64,000 nucleotides of DNA, from assembly GCA_025454875.1 (NCBI GenBank), contig JALONP010000013.1, forward strand, positions 62,001-126,000, given 5' to 3'. This stretch comes from Bacteroidia bacterium. Its GTDB lineage: Bacteria; Bacteroidota; Bacteroidia; UKL13-3. The notes under the pieces were generated by a model. That model worked only from the letters and a program-made list of their open reading frames with translations, was not told the DNA's origin and ran no database searches. A program made the translations under genes and the position numbers. Numbering within the stretch: the first letter of the stretch is position 1; the number at the start of each line of letters is the position of its first letter. Shown here in pieces: positions 1 through 9,556 of this stretch.

Positions 1-491
1 CAGATTGGAAAGGTGAAACGAACCAATTTTCTGTGACGCTCAACATTCATCAACAAACCATGATAAAATGAGAGTAATACGAGCGGCAAAACCAAGGCGG
101 CCAGTACAATATGGCTTACCAAAATGATTAAGTACAGCGGGCGCAGTGGATTGTCTATCGGGAAAATGGTTTCGTCAGCGAAATAGTGATACAGCACATA
201 AGAAACCAAAAAGATGCTTGATAAACCAAAGGTGATGATATTGGTGGTTTTGTGTGCGGCAATATTTTTTTGTTTGATAAAGTAAAGCGATACCAATAGT
301 AAAATACTGCATGTGCCATTAATGAGTGCATTGAGTCCTGGAAGCAAGGTTACAAAATCAGGCATTACATCTGGGCGTGGCAACCATTTACGGTTAAGCA
401 CAACCACTGCACAAAATACTGTGATGGATAAGGCCATTACAATACGGAAATACAATTTATCGGTTTCGGCAAGTTTAGCTTTTGAACTCAT
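1..491 (-). CDS. DUF420 membrane protein (CtaM-like oxidase assembly), 3' end cut by window
   Basis: Partial gene: the ATG at 491 reads MSSKAKLAETDKLYFRIV and the frame stays open to base 1. The protein is nearly all hydrophobic, with about four membrane segments. Conserved His residues lie in and near them (YHYF, SHIVLAALVLPLLL, FYHGL), as in the DUF420/CtaM family that helps cytochrome oxidase maturation. It lies 4 bp downstream of the SCO gene and is the last visible gene of the oxidase operon, which supports a role in oxidase assembly. The family assignment is from recalled sequence pattern and gene context; the precise function is inferred. Confidence 0.8.
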   Translation of the reverse strand, partial: MSSKAKLAETDKLYFRIVMALSITVFCAVVVLNRKWLPRPDVMPDFVTLLPGLNALINGTCSILLLVSLYFIKQKNIAAHKTTNIITFGLSSIFLVSYVLYHYFADETIFPIDNPLRPLYLIILVSHIVLAALVLPLVLLSFYHGLLMNVERHRKLVRFTFPI

Positions 492-495
492 TGCA

Positions 496-1164
496 TTAAG
501 GTTTTGTTTTGTAAGATGCTAACAACACATCAATATCTTCTCGTAGGCGTTTAATTTCACGGTCTTCTAGTCCATCATAAATGCCCCTGATATGTTTTTC
601 TTTGTCTATTAATAATAACTGTTGGCTGTGGTCAATGGTTTTGTCTTCTATCGAAACTGGTAATAAATAACCTCTTCCAGCTTGGTACATTGCCTCTTTG
701 CTTCCTGTTAAAAACAGCCAATTGTAATTGGTTACACCCATGCGTTCAGCATACATTGCTAAAATGGGTACACTGTCATTTTCAGGATCTACGGAATGCG
801 ATACAAACAACACATCCTTGTATTCAGGTTTAGTGGCAGCTAACTCACGGCATTTAGCATAAACAGTTTCTACTTTTGCATTCATTTTAGGGCAAACATC
901 TTTGCATCTGGCGAAGAAAAAATTAGCGATGTATATTTTATTGCCAATACTAGCATGGGTAACTGTATCCCCAAATTGAGATACAAGTTTGAAATCAGGA
1001 ACGGTATAGTAGATGGTGTCTTTTTGGTTGCCTTCAGGTGGTATACGCTCACCATAATAAGGAAGCCCAACAAAGGTATGGTTGGCCAAACTCAATACCC
1101 AATAAATAAGAATTGGGACTACTAAGAGTCCCAATGCTATCCAAAATGATTTTTTATCTTTCAT
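496..1164 (-). CDS. SCO1/SenC/PrrC family copper chaperone
   Basis: This 222-aa protein has one N-terminal membrane anchor (about residues 8-25) and a periplasmic thioredoxin-like domain. The copper-binding CxxxC of SCO proteins is present as CKDVC (C87, C91), and the distal ligand His is in IDHSQQLLLID (about H179). SCO proteins insert copper into the CuA site of oxidase subunit II, which is encoded at the start of this same operon. The gene sits between subunit IV and DUF420. All known ligand residues are intact. Confidence 0.93.
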   Translation of the reverse strand: MKDKKSFWIALGLLVVPILIYWVLSLANHTFVGLPYYGERIPPEGNQKDTIYYTVPDFKLVSQFGDTVTHASIGNKIYIANFFFARCKDVCPKMNAKVETVYAKCRELAATKPEYKDVLFVSHSVDPENDSVPILAMYAERMGVTNYNWLFLTGSKEAMYQAGRGYLLPVSIEDKTIDHSQQLLLIDKEKHIRGIYDGLEDREIKRLREDIDVLLASYKTKP

Positions 1165-1216
1165 TTATTTGGTTCAATACCCTCACAAGTTGTGTAGGCA
1201 AATTCAATAACCTTGT

Positions 1217-1540
1217 TTAACGAATAGATGCAGTAAATGTACTTTCAATGAGCATTAGCGCAATCAAAAACACCACAAAAAGCATCGGGTAAATAATAAA
1301 ATTAACCAGCCATTTTGCCTCAAACTTCATATGCATAAAGATGGAAACAATATAATATGCCTTTACAATACCGAGTAAAATGAACAAGGCGTTTTTAGCA
1401 AGCGAATGGTTCTCTAAAAGCACAAAGTATAGCCCGATGTCAATAATTGTTAGGGCTGTCAAAATCCAGAACGTTTTCCAGATTTTACTTTTCATATCTT
1501 TTGGGGTTTCTGTATGTTCTAAATGTTCGTGGTTTTCCAT
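1217..1540 (-). CDS. Cytochrome c oxidase subunit IV (prokaryotic COX4 family)
   Basis: A 107-aa protein with three predicted membrane helices (about residues 23-43, 48-70 and 80-102) and a short His/Glu-rich N terminus. Length and topology match the small prokaryotic COX4/CyoD-like subunit, a non-catalytic helix bundle that stabilises the oxidase. It lies between the second subunit III gene and SCO in the same direction. The family has little sequence signature beyond topology, so the call leans on context. Confidence 0.85.
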   Translation of the reverse strand: MENHEHLEHTETPKDMKSKIWKTFWILTALTIIDIGLYFVLLENHSLAKNALFILLGIVKAYYIVSIFMHMKFEAKWLVNFIIYPMLFVVFLIALMLIESTFTASIR

Positions 1541-1594
1541 GTGATTCGTTTTTATTCGATTGATACGGATTAATTAGTTGTTATTCAATTAAAT

Positions 1595-2350
1595 TTAGAT
1601 GAGGTAAAAGAAGGTAAATACAAATACCCAAACCAAATCAACAAAGTGCCAATAAAGACCTACTTTTTCAACCATTTCGTAATGGCCACGTTTTTCATAG
1701 GTACCTTTAAGTACATTTAAGTAAATAATTACATTAAGTACCACACCTGAAAACACGTGGAATCCGTGAAAGCCAGTTACGATGAAAAATAACGCTGCAA
1801 ATGCCATTGGGCCAAATGGGTTAGAATCCAAACGAGCACCTTCTGTGATAAAGGTTGTCCATTCCCATGCTTGGCAGCCTAAAAATGCTAAACCACCTAA
1901 AATGGTCCAGATCATGTAAGTAGCCACTTCTTTTTTTGCCATGCGGTGACCAGCCTCTACGGCAAGCACCATGGTAACGGAACTAAAAATGAGAATGAAT
2001 GTCATCAAGCTTACAAAGAACAAGGGTAGGTGCATACCATGTATAAAAGGGAAATGGTTAAACACCAACTCTGGTAGTGGCCATTTGTCATCAGTAAAGT
2101 AACCTACATGTTGCATTTGTTCTACAAATCCTTCTTCAAGGTGTTGCATTGGTTTAATTAATTCATTTTTTACAGGCGAAGGATAAGTGTGGCGCACAAA
2201 GCCATAAGCAACCAATAATGATGAAAAAGTAAATGCATCCGATAAGAGGAAAATCCACATCATGAGTTTTCCATAGCTTACGCTAAAAGGCGATTTACCT
2301 CCGCCCCAAATGCTCTTTTTTTCTGTAGTTAATGCAGTAGTGTTCGACAT
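1595..2350 (-). CDS. Cytochrome c oxidase subunit III (251-aa paralog)
   Basis: A heme-copper oxidase subunit III with an N-terminal helix pair, a loop of about 60 residues, and the typical C-terminal helices ending in YWHFVDLVWVFVF. The GFHGFHVFSG segment is characteristic of the family. Subunit III has no redox centre; it stabilises the core and lies beside the proton entry. It is 7 bp downstream of a second, shorter subunit III gene, so the operon encodes two COX3 proteins, as is common in Bacteroidota. Confidence 0.93.
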   Translation of the reverse strand: MSNTTALTTEKKSIWGGGKSPFSVSYGKLMMWIFLLSDAFTFSSLLVAYGFVRHTYPSPVKNELIKPMQHLEEGFVEQMQHVGYFTDDKWPLPELVFNHFPFIHGMHLPLFFVSLMTFILIFSSVTMVLAVEAGHRMAKKEVATYMIWTILGGLAFLGCQAWEWTTFITEGARLDSNPFGPMAFAALFFIVTGFHGFHVFSGVVLNVIIYLNVLKGTYEKRGHYEMVEKVGLYWHFVDLVWVFVFTFFYLI

Positions 2351-2357
2351 AATTGTG

Positions 2358-2942
2358 TTATCTGTTCAAAGTAAAAAAGAAATACAAATACACCCACACT
2401 AGGCCTAAAAAGTGCCAATAGGTGGTGCACAAATTTATAGTTAAAAGGTTTTTTTTATGTACTTTATATTGGAAAGTTTTCACCAATACTATCAGCAAAA
2501 AGACCAATCCCCCGAGCATATGCAATAAATGCACTCCCGAGATAATGTACACAAAACTTTCTGAGGGGTTTCCAACCAAGTGAATATTGTTGGCTACCAA
2601 TTGTTTCCAAGCAAACCATTGGCTAATTGCAAATGCAATACCCAATGCGAGGGTAATGCCTAATCCTGTTTTAAGAGAAGTGAGGTTGTCTTTTTTGGCA
2701 GCCATAAATGCCCATTGCATCGCTATTGAACTCGCAGCAATAATTGCGGTACTATACATAAATAACGAGGGCAATTCAAAAATAAGCCAATTACCTTCAC
2801 CGCGTCTTACGATATAAGCGCTGGTAAATGCAGCAAACAACATAATGCTGGCTACAATTAACAGCCATAAAACAAACTTGGTTGGGTTAATTGCATACTC
2901 AGGAGTATTTGCTTGTTTGGTTTTGAAACTTTGTGTCATCAT
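2358..2942 (-). CDS. Cytochrome c oxidase subunit III (194-aa paralog)
   Basis: A 194-aa, five-helix COX3-family protein ending in TYWHFLGLVWVYLYFF, parallel to the end of the neighbouring 251-aa subunit. HLLHMLGGLVFLL is the conserved His-containing helix. It follows ctaB by 19 bp. The N terminus has two possible Met starts (MM); the first is used here. The tandem COX3 pair probably arose by duplication, and both are full length for the short bacterial form. Confidence 0.92.
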   Translation of the reverse strand: MMTQSFKTKQANTPEYAINPTKFVLWLLIVASIMLFAAFTSAYIVRRGEGNWLIFELPSLFMYSTAIIAASSIAMQWAFMAAKKDNLTSLKTGLGITLALGIAFAISQWFAWKQLVANNIHLVGNPSESFVYIISGVHLLHMLGGLVFLLIVLVKTFQYKVHKKNLLTINLCTTYWHFLGLVWVYLYFFFTLNR

Positions 2943-2961
2943 GTTACTTTCTGTTTAATAG

Positions 2962-3864
2962 TTAAATTTTATCGAGTAAGTAAGCAATTTGCACTAATGG
3001 TAGGTATAAAAACGATGCGAACATAAGACGTTTGGCATCTTTATTATCGCAAGTTTTGTAGAGTCTAAACGCAAAATAGGTCATTACCAATCCAGCTATC
3101 ATTGCAATAATTCCAGAAGTAAGACCGGTAAATCCTTCTTGGGTTGGCAAAAAACCAATAGGTATAAGCAGTAGGGTAAATGCCAAATTTTGGAGGGCTG
3201 TATTTTTATGTTTGCCATATGATGGAAGCATTTTAAAGCCAGCTCGTTTGTAGTCATCATCTAAGATCCAAGCAATGCTCCAAAAATGTGGGAATTGCCA
3301 AATAAATTGTACTCCAAATAGTATAAGTGCTTCAGTGGAAATGCCATTGCTAAAGGCGGTCCAACCTATTAACACAGGCAATGCACCAGGAAATGCACCC
3401 ACAAAAACAGATACTGGGGACACCCGTTTTAACGGTGTATAAATAAATGCATAACTGATTAGGGATGCCAATGCGAGTAAGCTGGTTAATTGATTTAAAA
3501 ACATGCCCATTAACACCACACCTGTAATTCCCATTAACGTGCTTGCGATTGCCGCCTCTGTTACGCTCATGCGGTTAGTTGCTACAGGCCTGTTAGCTGT
3601 ACGAACCATTAATAAATCGTAATTGCGCTCTATAATCTGATTCAATCCGTTTGAAGCAGCAACTACTAAAAAACCACCAATGCTTAACACAGTAAAGTCA
3701 AACCAATTAATCTGACCTTTGGCAGCAGTTAGATAAGTAACAGCAGCAGAAAAAACCACCAAAGCAGTTAAGCGCGTTTTAATCAACTGTTGATAATCAC
3801 GCACTTTTTGGCCCACAGATGATGCTGCTATAACGGTTTCTTGTTGTTGTGTAATTGTTTTCAA
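2962..3864 (-). CDS. ctaB: Protoheme IX farnesyltransferase (heme O synthase)
   Basis: A 300-aa UbiA-superfamily prenyltransferase with about eight membrane helices. The first Asp-rich motif is present as NQIIERNYDLLMVRTANRPV (about residues 115-134), which binds the farnesyl diphosphate-magnesium complex; a second DDD site appears in ILDDDYKRAGFKMLP. It converts heme B to heme O, which the product of the adjacent ctaA oxidises to heme A for subunit I. The start is 3 bp after ctaA, indicating co-transcription. Confidence 0.96.
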   Translation of the reverse strand: MKTITQQQETVIAASSVGQKVRDYQQLIKTRLTALVVFSAAVTYLTAAKGQINWFDFTVLSIGGFLVVAASNGLNQIIERNYDLLMVRTANRPVATNRMSVTEAAIASTLMGITGVVLMGMFLNQLTSLLALASLISYAFIYTPLKRVSPVSVFVGAFPGALPVLIGWTAFSNGISTEALILFGVQFIWQFPHFWSIAWILDDDYKRAGFKMLPSYGKHKNTALQNLAFTLLLIPIGFLPTQEGFTGLTSGIIAMIAGLVMTYFAFRLYKTCDNKDAKRLMFASFLYLPLVQIAYLLDKI

Positions 3865-3867
3865 AAC

Positions 3868-4848
3868 TTATATCGTTGCGTTTGCAATTTTTTTTGTTTT
3901 AGTAAGTACCATAATTGTCATAAATAATTGCAATCCTGCAATTAAACTTCCAATAAACAAGTGGATGCTTTGGACTTGGGCGGGGAATCCAAATGAGTCG
4001 AGTAATTTTCCGCTGAATATTTGAACGCCAATTAACAATAACAAAGCCAATCCTGATTTATAAATGATAGAGTGGCGCTGAAATGATTGCTTGATAGTGT
4101 AAAGAGCAAAAATTGTGATAGCCAGGCTTACAAAAGAAAATGTTCGGTGGAACGAAAAAATACGGCCTAGATTTTCAATCCAATACGGCCTGTTTTGTTC
4201 ACCCATAACCAATGCTACTGCGTCTACATTTTCTCGAACCTGCGTCCCACTGATTGTTTGCACAATTGAAATAATCACAACTGTAACCATTATCAATCCG
4301 ATTGGTTTATTTCCATGCTGCGTTATTTCAAAAGCTTGCGATCGTGTAATGGTGTAGATAAGCAAGCCTACAATAACCAGAGCGATTAACATATGAATGG
4401 TAACCATCCAGCCAGCAAGGTTTGTGTCTACTACCTTGGCTCCAATCCAACCTTGGAATGCTACCAATAACAAAGCGAGTAAACTCAACCAAAACACCAA
4501 AGCATCTTGTTTTAAATACGGTACTGCAAAGAACACTGTCAGAAAAATAAAGAACCCAGTTAACAAACCAATTAAACGGTTAATGTACTCCGTCCATGTT
4601 TTGTAAACATCAAACGTGGCTACTTCATGAGCCTGCGTTCTAAATTTTTCTTTGTAGTCAGCTGGTAACTCACTAACATTCGTAGGAGGAACCCATTGTC
4701 CGAAACATTTAGGCCAGTCGGGGCAACCCATTCCTGAGCCCGTGCTTCTTACCAATCCGCCAACAAAAATCAAAAAGAAAACGGAAGCAATTGTTAAAAT
4801 TCCGAATCGCCTAAATCTTCTTTGTGATGGGTTTGTGTTGTTATTCAT
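3868..4848 (-). CDS. ctaA: Heme A synthase (COX15/CtaA)
   Basis: A 326-aa protein with eight predicted helices. The N-terminal RSTGSGMGCPDWPKCFGQW motif carries the paired Cys of many COX15/CtaA proteins, and the heme-ligand-type His residues lie in TIHMLIALV and FSFHRTFSFVS. It oxidises heme O to heme A. Between ctaD (6 bp gap upstream) and ctaB, it completes a compact heme A pathway inside the oxidase operon. No truncation is visible. Confidence 0.95.
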   Translation of the reverse strand: MNNNTNPSQRRFRRFGILTIASVFFLIFVGGLVRSTGSGMGCPDWPKCFGQWVPPTNVSELPADYKEKFRTQAHEVATFDVYKTWTEYINRLIGLLTGFFIFLTVFFAVPYLKQDALVFWLSLLALLLVAFQGWIGAKVVDTNLAGWMVTIHMLIALVIVGLLIYTITRSQAFEITQHGNKPIGLIMVTVVIISIVQTISGTQVRENVDAVALVMGEQNRPYWIENLGRIFSFHRTFSFVSLAITIFALYTIKQSFQRHSIIYKSGLALLLLIGVQIFSGKLLDSFGFPAQVQSIHLFIGSLIAGLQLFMTIMVLTKTKKIANATI

Positions 4849-4854
4849 TCAACA

Positions 4855-6756
4855 CTATTTCGCAAATCCCAACCATCTTTTAACCAGACTAAACATTACG
4901 GTTTCACGCGCTGCTACAGGTGCTTTGGTTTTTGATGGTTCAAAATGTGTTGGATTCGGTTCAACTTGTTCATCAACTTGTCCTTCATCAGGCACATTTT
5001 GCGGAATAAAGTCTTGTTCTGATCCAGGTTTGCTGTAATCATATGCCCAACGGTATACGGTAGGAATTTCACCTGGCCAGTTTCCGTGTATGTGTTCTAC
5101 AGGAGCTGTCCATTCAAGTGTATTTGATTCCCAAGGATTTTGCTCAGAACGCTTGCCATTGCGCATGCTGCTAAAGAAGTTCCACAAGAAAATTAATTGT
5201 GCAGCACCACCTAATAAAGCAGCAATTGTTACAAACTGGTTCATGTCAATAAATACATTGAATTGATCGTAAGCCGAGTTTGCATAGTACCTGCGAGGTA
5301 CACCAGCCAATCCCATAAAGTGCATTGGGAAGAACACGCAGTATGCAGAAACCAAAGTTAACCAAAAGTGAACTTGTCCGAGTGTTTCGTTCATTTTCCT
5401 ACGGAACATTTTTGGATACCAATGGTAAATTCCACTCATCATTCCAAATATGGCGGCACTACCCATTACCAAATGGAAGTGAGCAACCACAAAATAGGTA
5501 TCGTGTAAGTTAATGTCAAGGGCAGCATTACCTAACCAAATACCCGTTAAACCTCCAGTAATAAAAAACGAAACCAATCCAATAGCAAACATCATTGCTG
5601 GTGTTAACCGCAAATTGCCTTGCCATAAGGTTGCTAAATAATTGAATGTTTTAACAGCGGAAGGTACAGCAATGATTAAGGTTCCCAACATAAATACTGA
5701 TCCTAAGAATGGATTCATGCCGGTCATAAACATATGATGCCCCCAAACGATAAATGATAATACAGCAATTGCTAGAATAGAACCAATCATGGCACGGTAA
5801 CCAAAGATAGGCTTACGCGCGTTTGTAGCAATCACCTCCGAAGTAATACCTAATGCAGGCAATAAAATAATGTAAACCTCAGGGTGACCTAAGAACCAAA
5901 ATAAATGTTGCCATAAAATTGGAGAACCACCAACACGTTCAATTCCACCAGCTAAGTCAGCCGGAATATCAGCAAGGTAAAATGAAGTTCCAAAACTGCG
6001 ATCAAAAATAAGAAGCAACGAACCACCCATTAATACTGGGAATGAAAGTAGACCCAATACTGCAGTCAATAAAAATGCCCAAATGGTTAACGGCAAGCGG
6101 GTCATTTTCATGCCCTTGGTACGCATGTTCAGTACAGTTGTTATGTAATTGATACCACCTAATAAGGCGGATGCAATAAACAAAATCATTGCTACTAACC
6201 ACAAGGTCATACCTGTTCCTGAACCTGGAACTGCTTTAGGTAAGGCAGATAATGGCGGGTATACCGTCCATCCAGCAGATGCAGGTCCTCCTTCTACGAA
6301 CAAAGAAATAATCAATACAACACTTGACAAAAAGAAGAACCAATATGATAACATATTCATGAATGGAGAAGCCATATCACGCGCTCCAACTTGCAATGGA
6401 ATAAGCAAATTGCTAAAGGTACCACTTAAGCCTGCTGTTAATACATAAAACACCATAATGGTTCCGTGTATGGTAATCAATGCCAAATAAAAATTTGGAT
6501 CAAGTTTACCGTCTTTGCCCCATTGTCCTAAAATGCTTTCCAAAAATGGGAACTTCATATCAGGGTAGGCCAATTGTAAACGGAAAATTAAAGACATTGC
6601 CATTCCCAACGTACCCATGATAATACCGGTAATGAGGAATTGTTTGGCAATCATCTTATGGTCCATGCTAAACACATACTTCGAGATGAAGGTCTCTTTG
6701 TGATGTCCATGATTGTGATTGTCATGGCTGTGGTCATCGTGATGTAAATTGCTCAT
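4855..6756 (-). CDS. ctaD: Cytochrome c oxidase subunit I
   Basis: A 633-aa catalytic subunit of a heme-copper oxidase. The signature blocks are intact: HGTIMVFYVLTAG (heme a ligand region), WFLGHPEVYIILLP with the His-Tyr pair of the binuclear centre, VWGHHMFMTG (CuB His pair) and HDTYFVVAHFHLVMG (heme ligands). The HPEVY Tyr marks an A-type enzyme. The N terminus is unusually His-rich (about a dozen His within residues 1-20, HDDHSHDNHNHGHH), possibly metal-binding. A C-terminal tail of about 60 soluble residues follows the last helix. Confidence 0.98.
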   Translation of the reverse strand: MSNLHHDDHSHDNHNHGHHKETFISKYVFSMDHKMIAKQFLITGIIMGTLGMAMSLIFRLQLAYPDMKFPFLESILGQWGKDGKLDPNFYLALITIHGTIMVFYVLTAGLSGTFSNLLIPLQVGARDMASPFMNMLSYWFFFLSSVVLIISLFVEGGPASAGWTVYPPLSALPKAVPGSGTGMTLWLVAMILFIASALLGGINYITTVLNMRTKGMKMTRLPLTIWAFLLTAVLGLLSFPVLMGGSLLLIFDRSFGTSFYLADIPADLAGGIERVGGSPILWQHLFWFLGHPEVYIILLPALGITSEVIATNARKPIFGYRAMIGSILAIAVLSFIVWGHHMFMTGMNPFLGSVFMLGTLIIAVPSAVKTFNYLATLWQGNLRLTPAMMFAIGLVSFFITGGLTGIWLGNAALDINLHDTYFVVAHFHLVMGSAAIFGMMSGIYHWYPKMFRRKMNETLGQVHFWLTLVSAYCVFFPMHFMGLAGVPRRYYANSAYDQFNVFIDMNQFVTIAALLGGAAQLIFLWNFFSSMRNGKRSEQNPWESNTLEWTAPVEHIHGNWPGEIPTVYRWAYDYSKPGSEQDFIPQNVPDEGQVDEQVEPNPTHFEPSKTKAPVAARETVMFSLVKRWLGFAK

Positions 6757-6792
6757 ATATGCTGTTTTTATTTCTTTATTAAATGATAATAC

Positions 6793-8277
6793 TTATTTGC
6801 TAGCGATTGTTTTAACAGTTTCTGTCGAATTTATGGATGCTTGAGCGTCAGTACTTTCAGTAGCAGGCGCGGTGCTTGCACCAAGAGTAGGTTGTGTAGC
6901 AAGCCATTTTGCGTACTCTTCCGGTGTATCCACCACTACTTTCATTTTCATACGATAGTGTGCACCACCGCAAATTTTATTGCAAAGCAATACGTAGTCA
7001 AACTTAGGGTTGTTAAGTTTATTACGCATTTCTGCAGTTGTAATGGTAGGTGTAAAGTTAAACTGAGTTGGTAAGCCAGGAACTACGTTCATTTGTACCC
7101 TAAAGTGCGGTAAGTATGCAGAGTGGATAACATCTTTTGCTCTAAACTTTAACGAAACTGGTTTTCCTACTGGGAAATGAAGTTCGTTTACAATCACATC
7201 ATCTTGCGCTTTTGGATCTTTAGGGTCAACCCCCAAAGCATTTACTACACCAATTTGCCTAAAATCATGATTACCTAATTTATTATCAGTGCCCGCGTAG
7301 CGTGCATTCCAACCAAATTGGTATCCATATACTTCAACAATGGCTGCTTTTTCGTCTTGGCTATTCATAATATGATTCCAAGTTTTTAAACCGCGGATAA
7401 CCAAAATTGTAAGTACAATTGCAGGAATAACTGTCCAAATTAATTCTAGCTTGTGGTTATCAGGATAATATATTGCTTTACGTTTACCATCGTTGCGGTA
7501 GCGGTAGCCATACCAAAACAATAGTATTTGGGTAATAATGAATACGATACCTGTGATGAGAAGTGTAATATTGAACATGCTATCATATTCTTCTCCATGA
7601 ATTGATGCTGCGTCTTGTGCATTTACCGTAAGTTTTCCATGAATAAAAAATTCCCAAATGGCAGCACCCATACCTACAATCAAAAATGCAAGTAACAATT
7701 TACCATTAATGCTTCCCCAGTTAATAGCAGGGCGACCTTGTATTTCACCAATACGTGATAGAATGCCAAATACCTGGCCAATTACCAAAATAAGCAATAC
7801 AGCCACAATTGCGAGCATCCAGTTGGTTTTGGTTTTGTATGGATTTTCGCCCGAAGCACTCATAGAAGCAGAGTCGGTAGAACTACTTGGGGCAACACTT
7901 GCAGTGGCAACAGGTTGCTTTTCGCTTTCGGCTTTAACGTAAGCAATAATAGATTTAATCTGAACATCACTCAAGTTTTCAAATGAGGTCATCAATGCCT
8001 CGTTGTTCTCTTTATACAGTTGAACAGCCATCGCATCACCAGATTTAACCATTTTTTGGGAGTTCTTCACCCACTTAATATACCAATCTTCTTTATGTTT
8101 GGTATGCGTGTTTTTTAGAGCGGGTCCAACCACTTTTTCATTAATGGCATGGCATGAAGTACAATTGGCATTAAACAATTTTTCACCTTCTTCAACCGTT
8201 TGCGCAAAACCGGCAACCGAAAAACTGAGTAAAGAAACCAGGAAGAATGAATGTAATACAGTGGTAATGATTCTCAT
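6793..8277 (-). CDS. coxB: Cytochrome c oxidase subunit II with N-terminal cytochrome c domain
   Basis: A 494-aa fusion. Order: signal peptide (1-26), class I cytochrome c with heme-binding CTSCH at 39-43 and a probable distal Met in ALMTSF, a linker, four membrane helices (about 153-290) and the cupredoxin CuA domain. CuA ligands are visible as H385 and C432/C436/H440/M443 in CNKICGGAHYRM. Electrons would pass from a soluble or complex-bound donor through the built-in heme to CuA and then subunit I. In caa3 oxidases the cytochrome c is at the C terminus; here it precedes the helices. First gene of the operon. Confidence 0.95.
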   Translation of the reverse strand: MRIITTVLHSFFLVSLLSFSVAGFAQTVEEGEKLFNANCTSCHAINEKVVGPALKNTHTKHKEDWYIKWVKNSQKMVKSGDAMAVQLYKENNEALMTSFENLSDVQIKSIIAYVKAESEKQPVATASVAPSSSTDSASMSASGENPYKTKTNWMLAIVAVLLILVIGQVFGILSRIGEIQGRPAINWGSINGKLLLAFLIVGMGAAIWEFFIHGKLTVNAQDAASIHGEEYDSMFNITLLITGIVFIITQILLFWYGYRYRNDGKRKAIYYPDNHKLELIWTVIPAIVLTILVIRGLKTWNHIMNSQDEKAAIVEVYGYQFGWNARYAGTDNKLGNHDFRQIGVVNALGVDPKDPKAQDDVIVNELHFPVGKPVSLKFRAKDVIHSAYLPHFRVQMNVVPGLPTQFNFTPTITTAEMRNKLNNPKFDYVLLCNKICGGAHYRMKMKVVVDTPEEYAKWLATQPTLGASTAPATESTDAQASINSTETVKTIASK

Positions 8278-8430
8278 TGAGCGTGTATTTTTTTGAAATG
8301 GTTATAAATCGTATGATTTCAGCGTGCGAATGTAAAAGAAAAATTACGATATACAGAAATAACAACGGTAATTTTTCCCATGTTTTGCTTTTGCCGTTGT
8401 GGATTAAAATTTGACAATTGAAAATTGGCT

Positions 8431-9516
8431 TTAGCGTTTCGGAAGTTGTTTACCTGCAGGCAACTGGGGCTTAGCCGCAGGTACTTTTTGCATCGTATCT
8501 ATTGTTTGTGTTGCAACAGAATCTACTTTCGGGCTTAAGGCCATTAATTTAGCAGGTTCTATTCCTGTGCTCCAAACCCTTACTCCATAATCTGTTGAAC
8601 CTTTGAGCATTGCGGCCGAAAGCACTTGGGTATTGTTTTTGGTAAAACACAGGTCCTTTACATATTGGCCTTTACCATCAATGGTAGCAAGTAATTTACC
8701 CGTGGTCACTTCCCAAACTTTAATCGAGCCATCATTGCAACCAGTAACCGCATATTTCGAATCCATTGAAAAGGCCACGGCAGTTACTTTCCAGCAATCA
8801 ACGGGTAGCACGCGCAGCTGCATTCCTGATTTCAAATCCCATAAACGGGCTGTTTTGTCGTTTGAGCCACTTAAAAGGTACTGGTTGTTATTGCTTACAG
8901 CAAGCGCATTGATTACGTCCGAATGTCCATCAAGTGTTTTGGAAACAGTACTTGTGGTAAGGTTGTAAATCTTTATTTGCGGACTGTTACCAGCAACATA
9001 CAACAAACGCGAATCATTGCTTTGGGCTAGCGCATTTACTGCCTGTCCATTGTCTATTTTTCGAAAATTTTTACCACTAGCAATATCCCATGCCATAATC
9101 ATTCGGTCTTCGCCACCCGAAAAAATGTATTTATTCGAACGGTCGCACAAAAGCGCATTTACCTGTGCAACATGGCCTTCAAATACTTTACTTTTGTTCC
9201 ATACCGAGTCCCAAAGCACAATGGTTTTATCAGCTGAGGCACTCACCAGCATATTGCCATCAGGCCGCCAAGCAATTGCCGTAACAGGTAGGGTATGCGC
9301 ACTTAAATTGCGAATTAAGTTTAATGAAGAATCATACACAGCAATGGTTTTGTCCCAAGAACTCGATGCATATTGGGTGAATTTTGCGTTTGGCACTACC
9401 TGAATTACATCATTTGTATGTCCGTTTAAAATGCCTGTTGGTTCACTGATGCTTTTTTGAGCCATGGACATTCCAAAACTCATAAAAGCACCTATTGAAA
9501 GGAATGCTTTAATCAT
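8431..9516 (-). CDS. Exported WD40-repeat beta-propeller protein
   Basis: A 361-aa protein with a signal peptide (MIKAFLSIGAFMSFGMSMAQ) and about seven WD40 blades. Typical blade ends are ASSSWDKTIAVYD, SASADKTIVLWD, SGGEDRMIMAWD, SGSNDKTARLWDL and TGCNDGSIKVWEV. The last 45 residues are Pro/Ala/Lys-rich and leave the propeller. WD40 proteins are scaffolds, so no partner can be named. It lies 154 bp before coxB and 40 bp from the PhoH gene; co-transcription with PhoH is possible but unproven. Confidence 0.9.
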   Translation of the reverse strand: MIKAFLSIGAFMSFGMSMAQKSISEPTGILNGHTNDVIQVVPNAKFTQYASSSWDKTIAVYDSSLNLIRNLSAHTLPVTAIAWRPDGNMLVSASADKTIVLWDSVWNKSKVFEGHVAQVNALLCDRSNKYIFSGGEDRMIMAWDIASGKNFRKIDNGQAVNALAQSNDSRLLYVAGNSPQIKIYNLTTSTVSKTLDGHSDVINALAVSNNNQYLLSGSNDKTARLWDLKSGMQLRVLPVDCWKVTAVAFSMDSKYAVTGCNDGSIKVWEVTTGKLLATIDGKGQYVKDLCFTKNNTQVLSAAMLKGSTDYGVRVWSTGIEPAKLMALSPKVDSVATQTIDTMQKVPAAKPQLPAGKQLPKR

Positions 9517-9556
9517 GTTTCAAACATAAAACTATTCAGCTAATCGCCAAATATTG

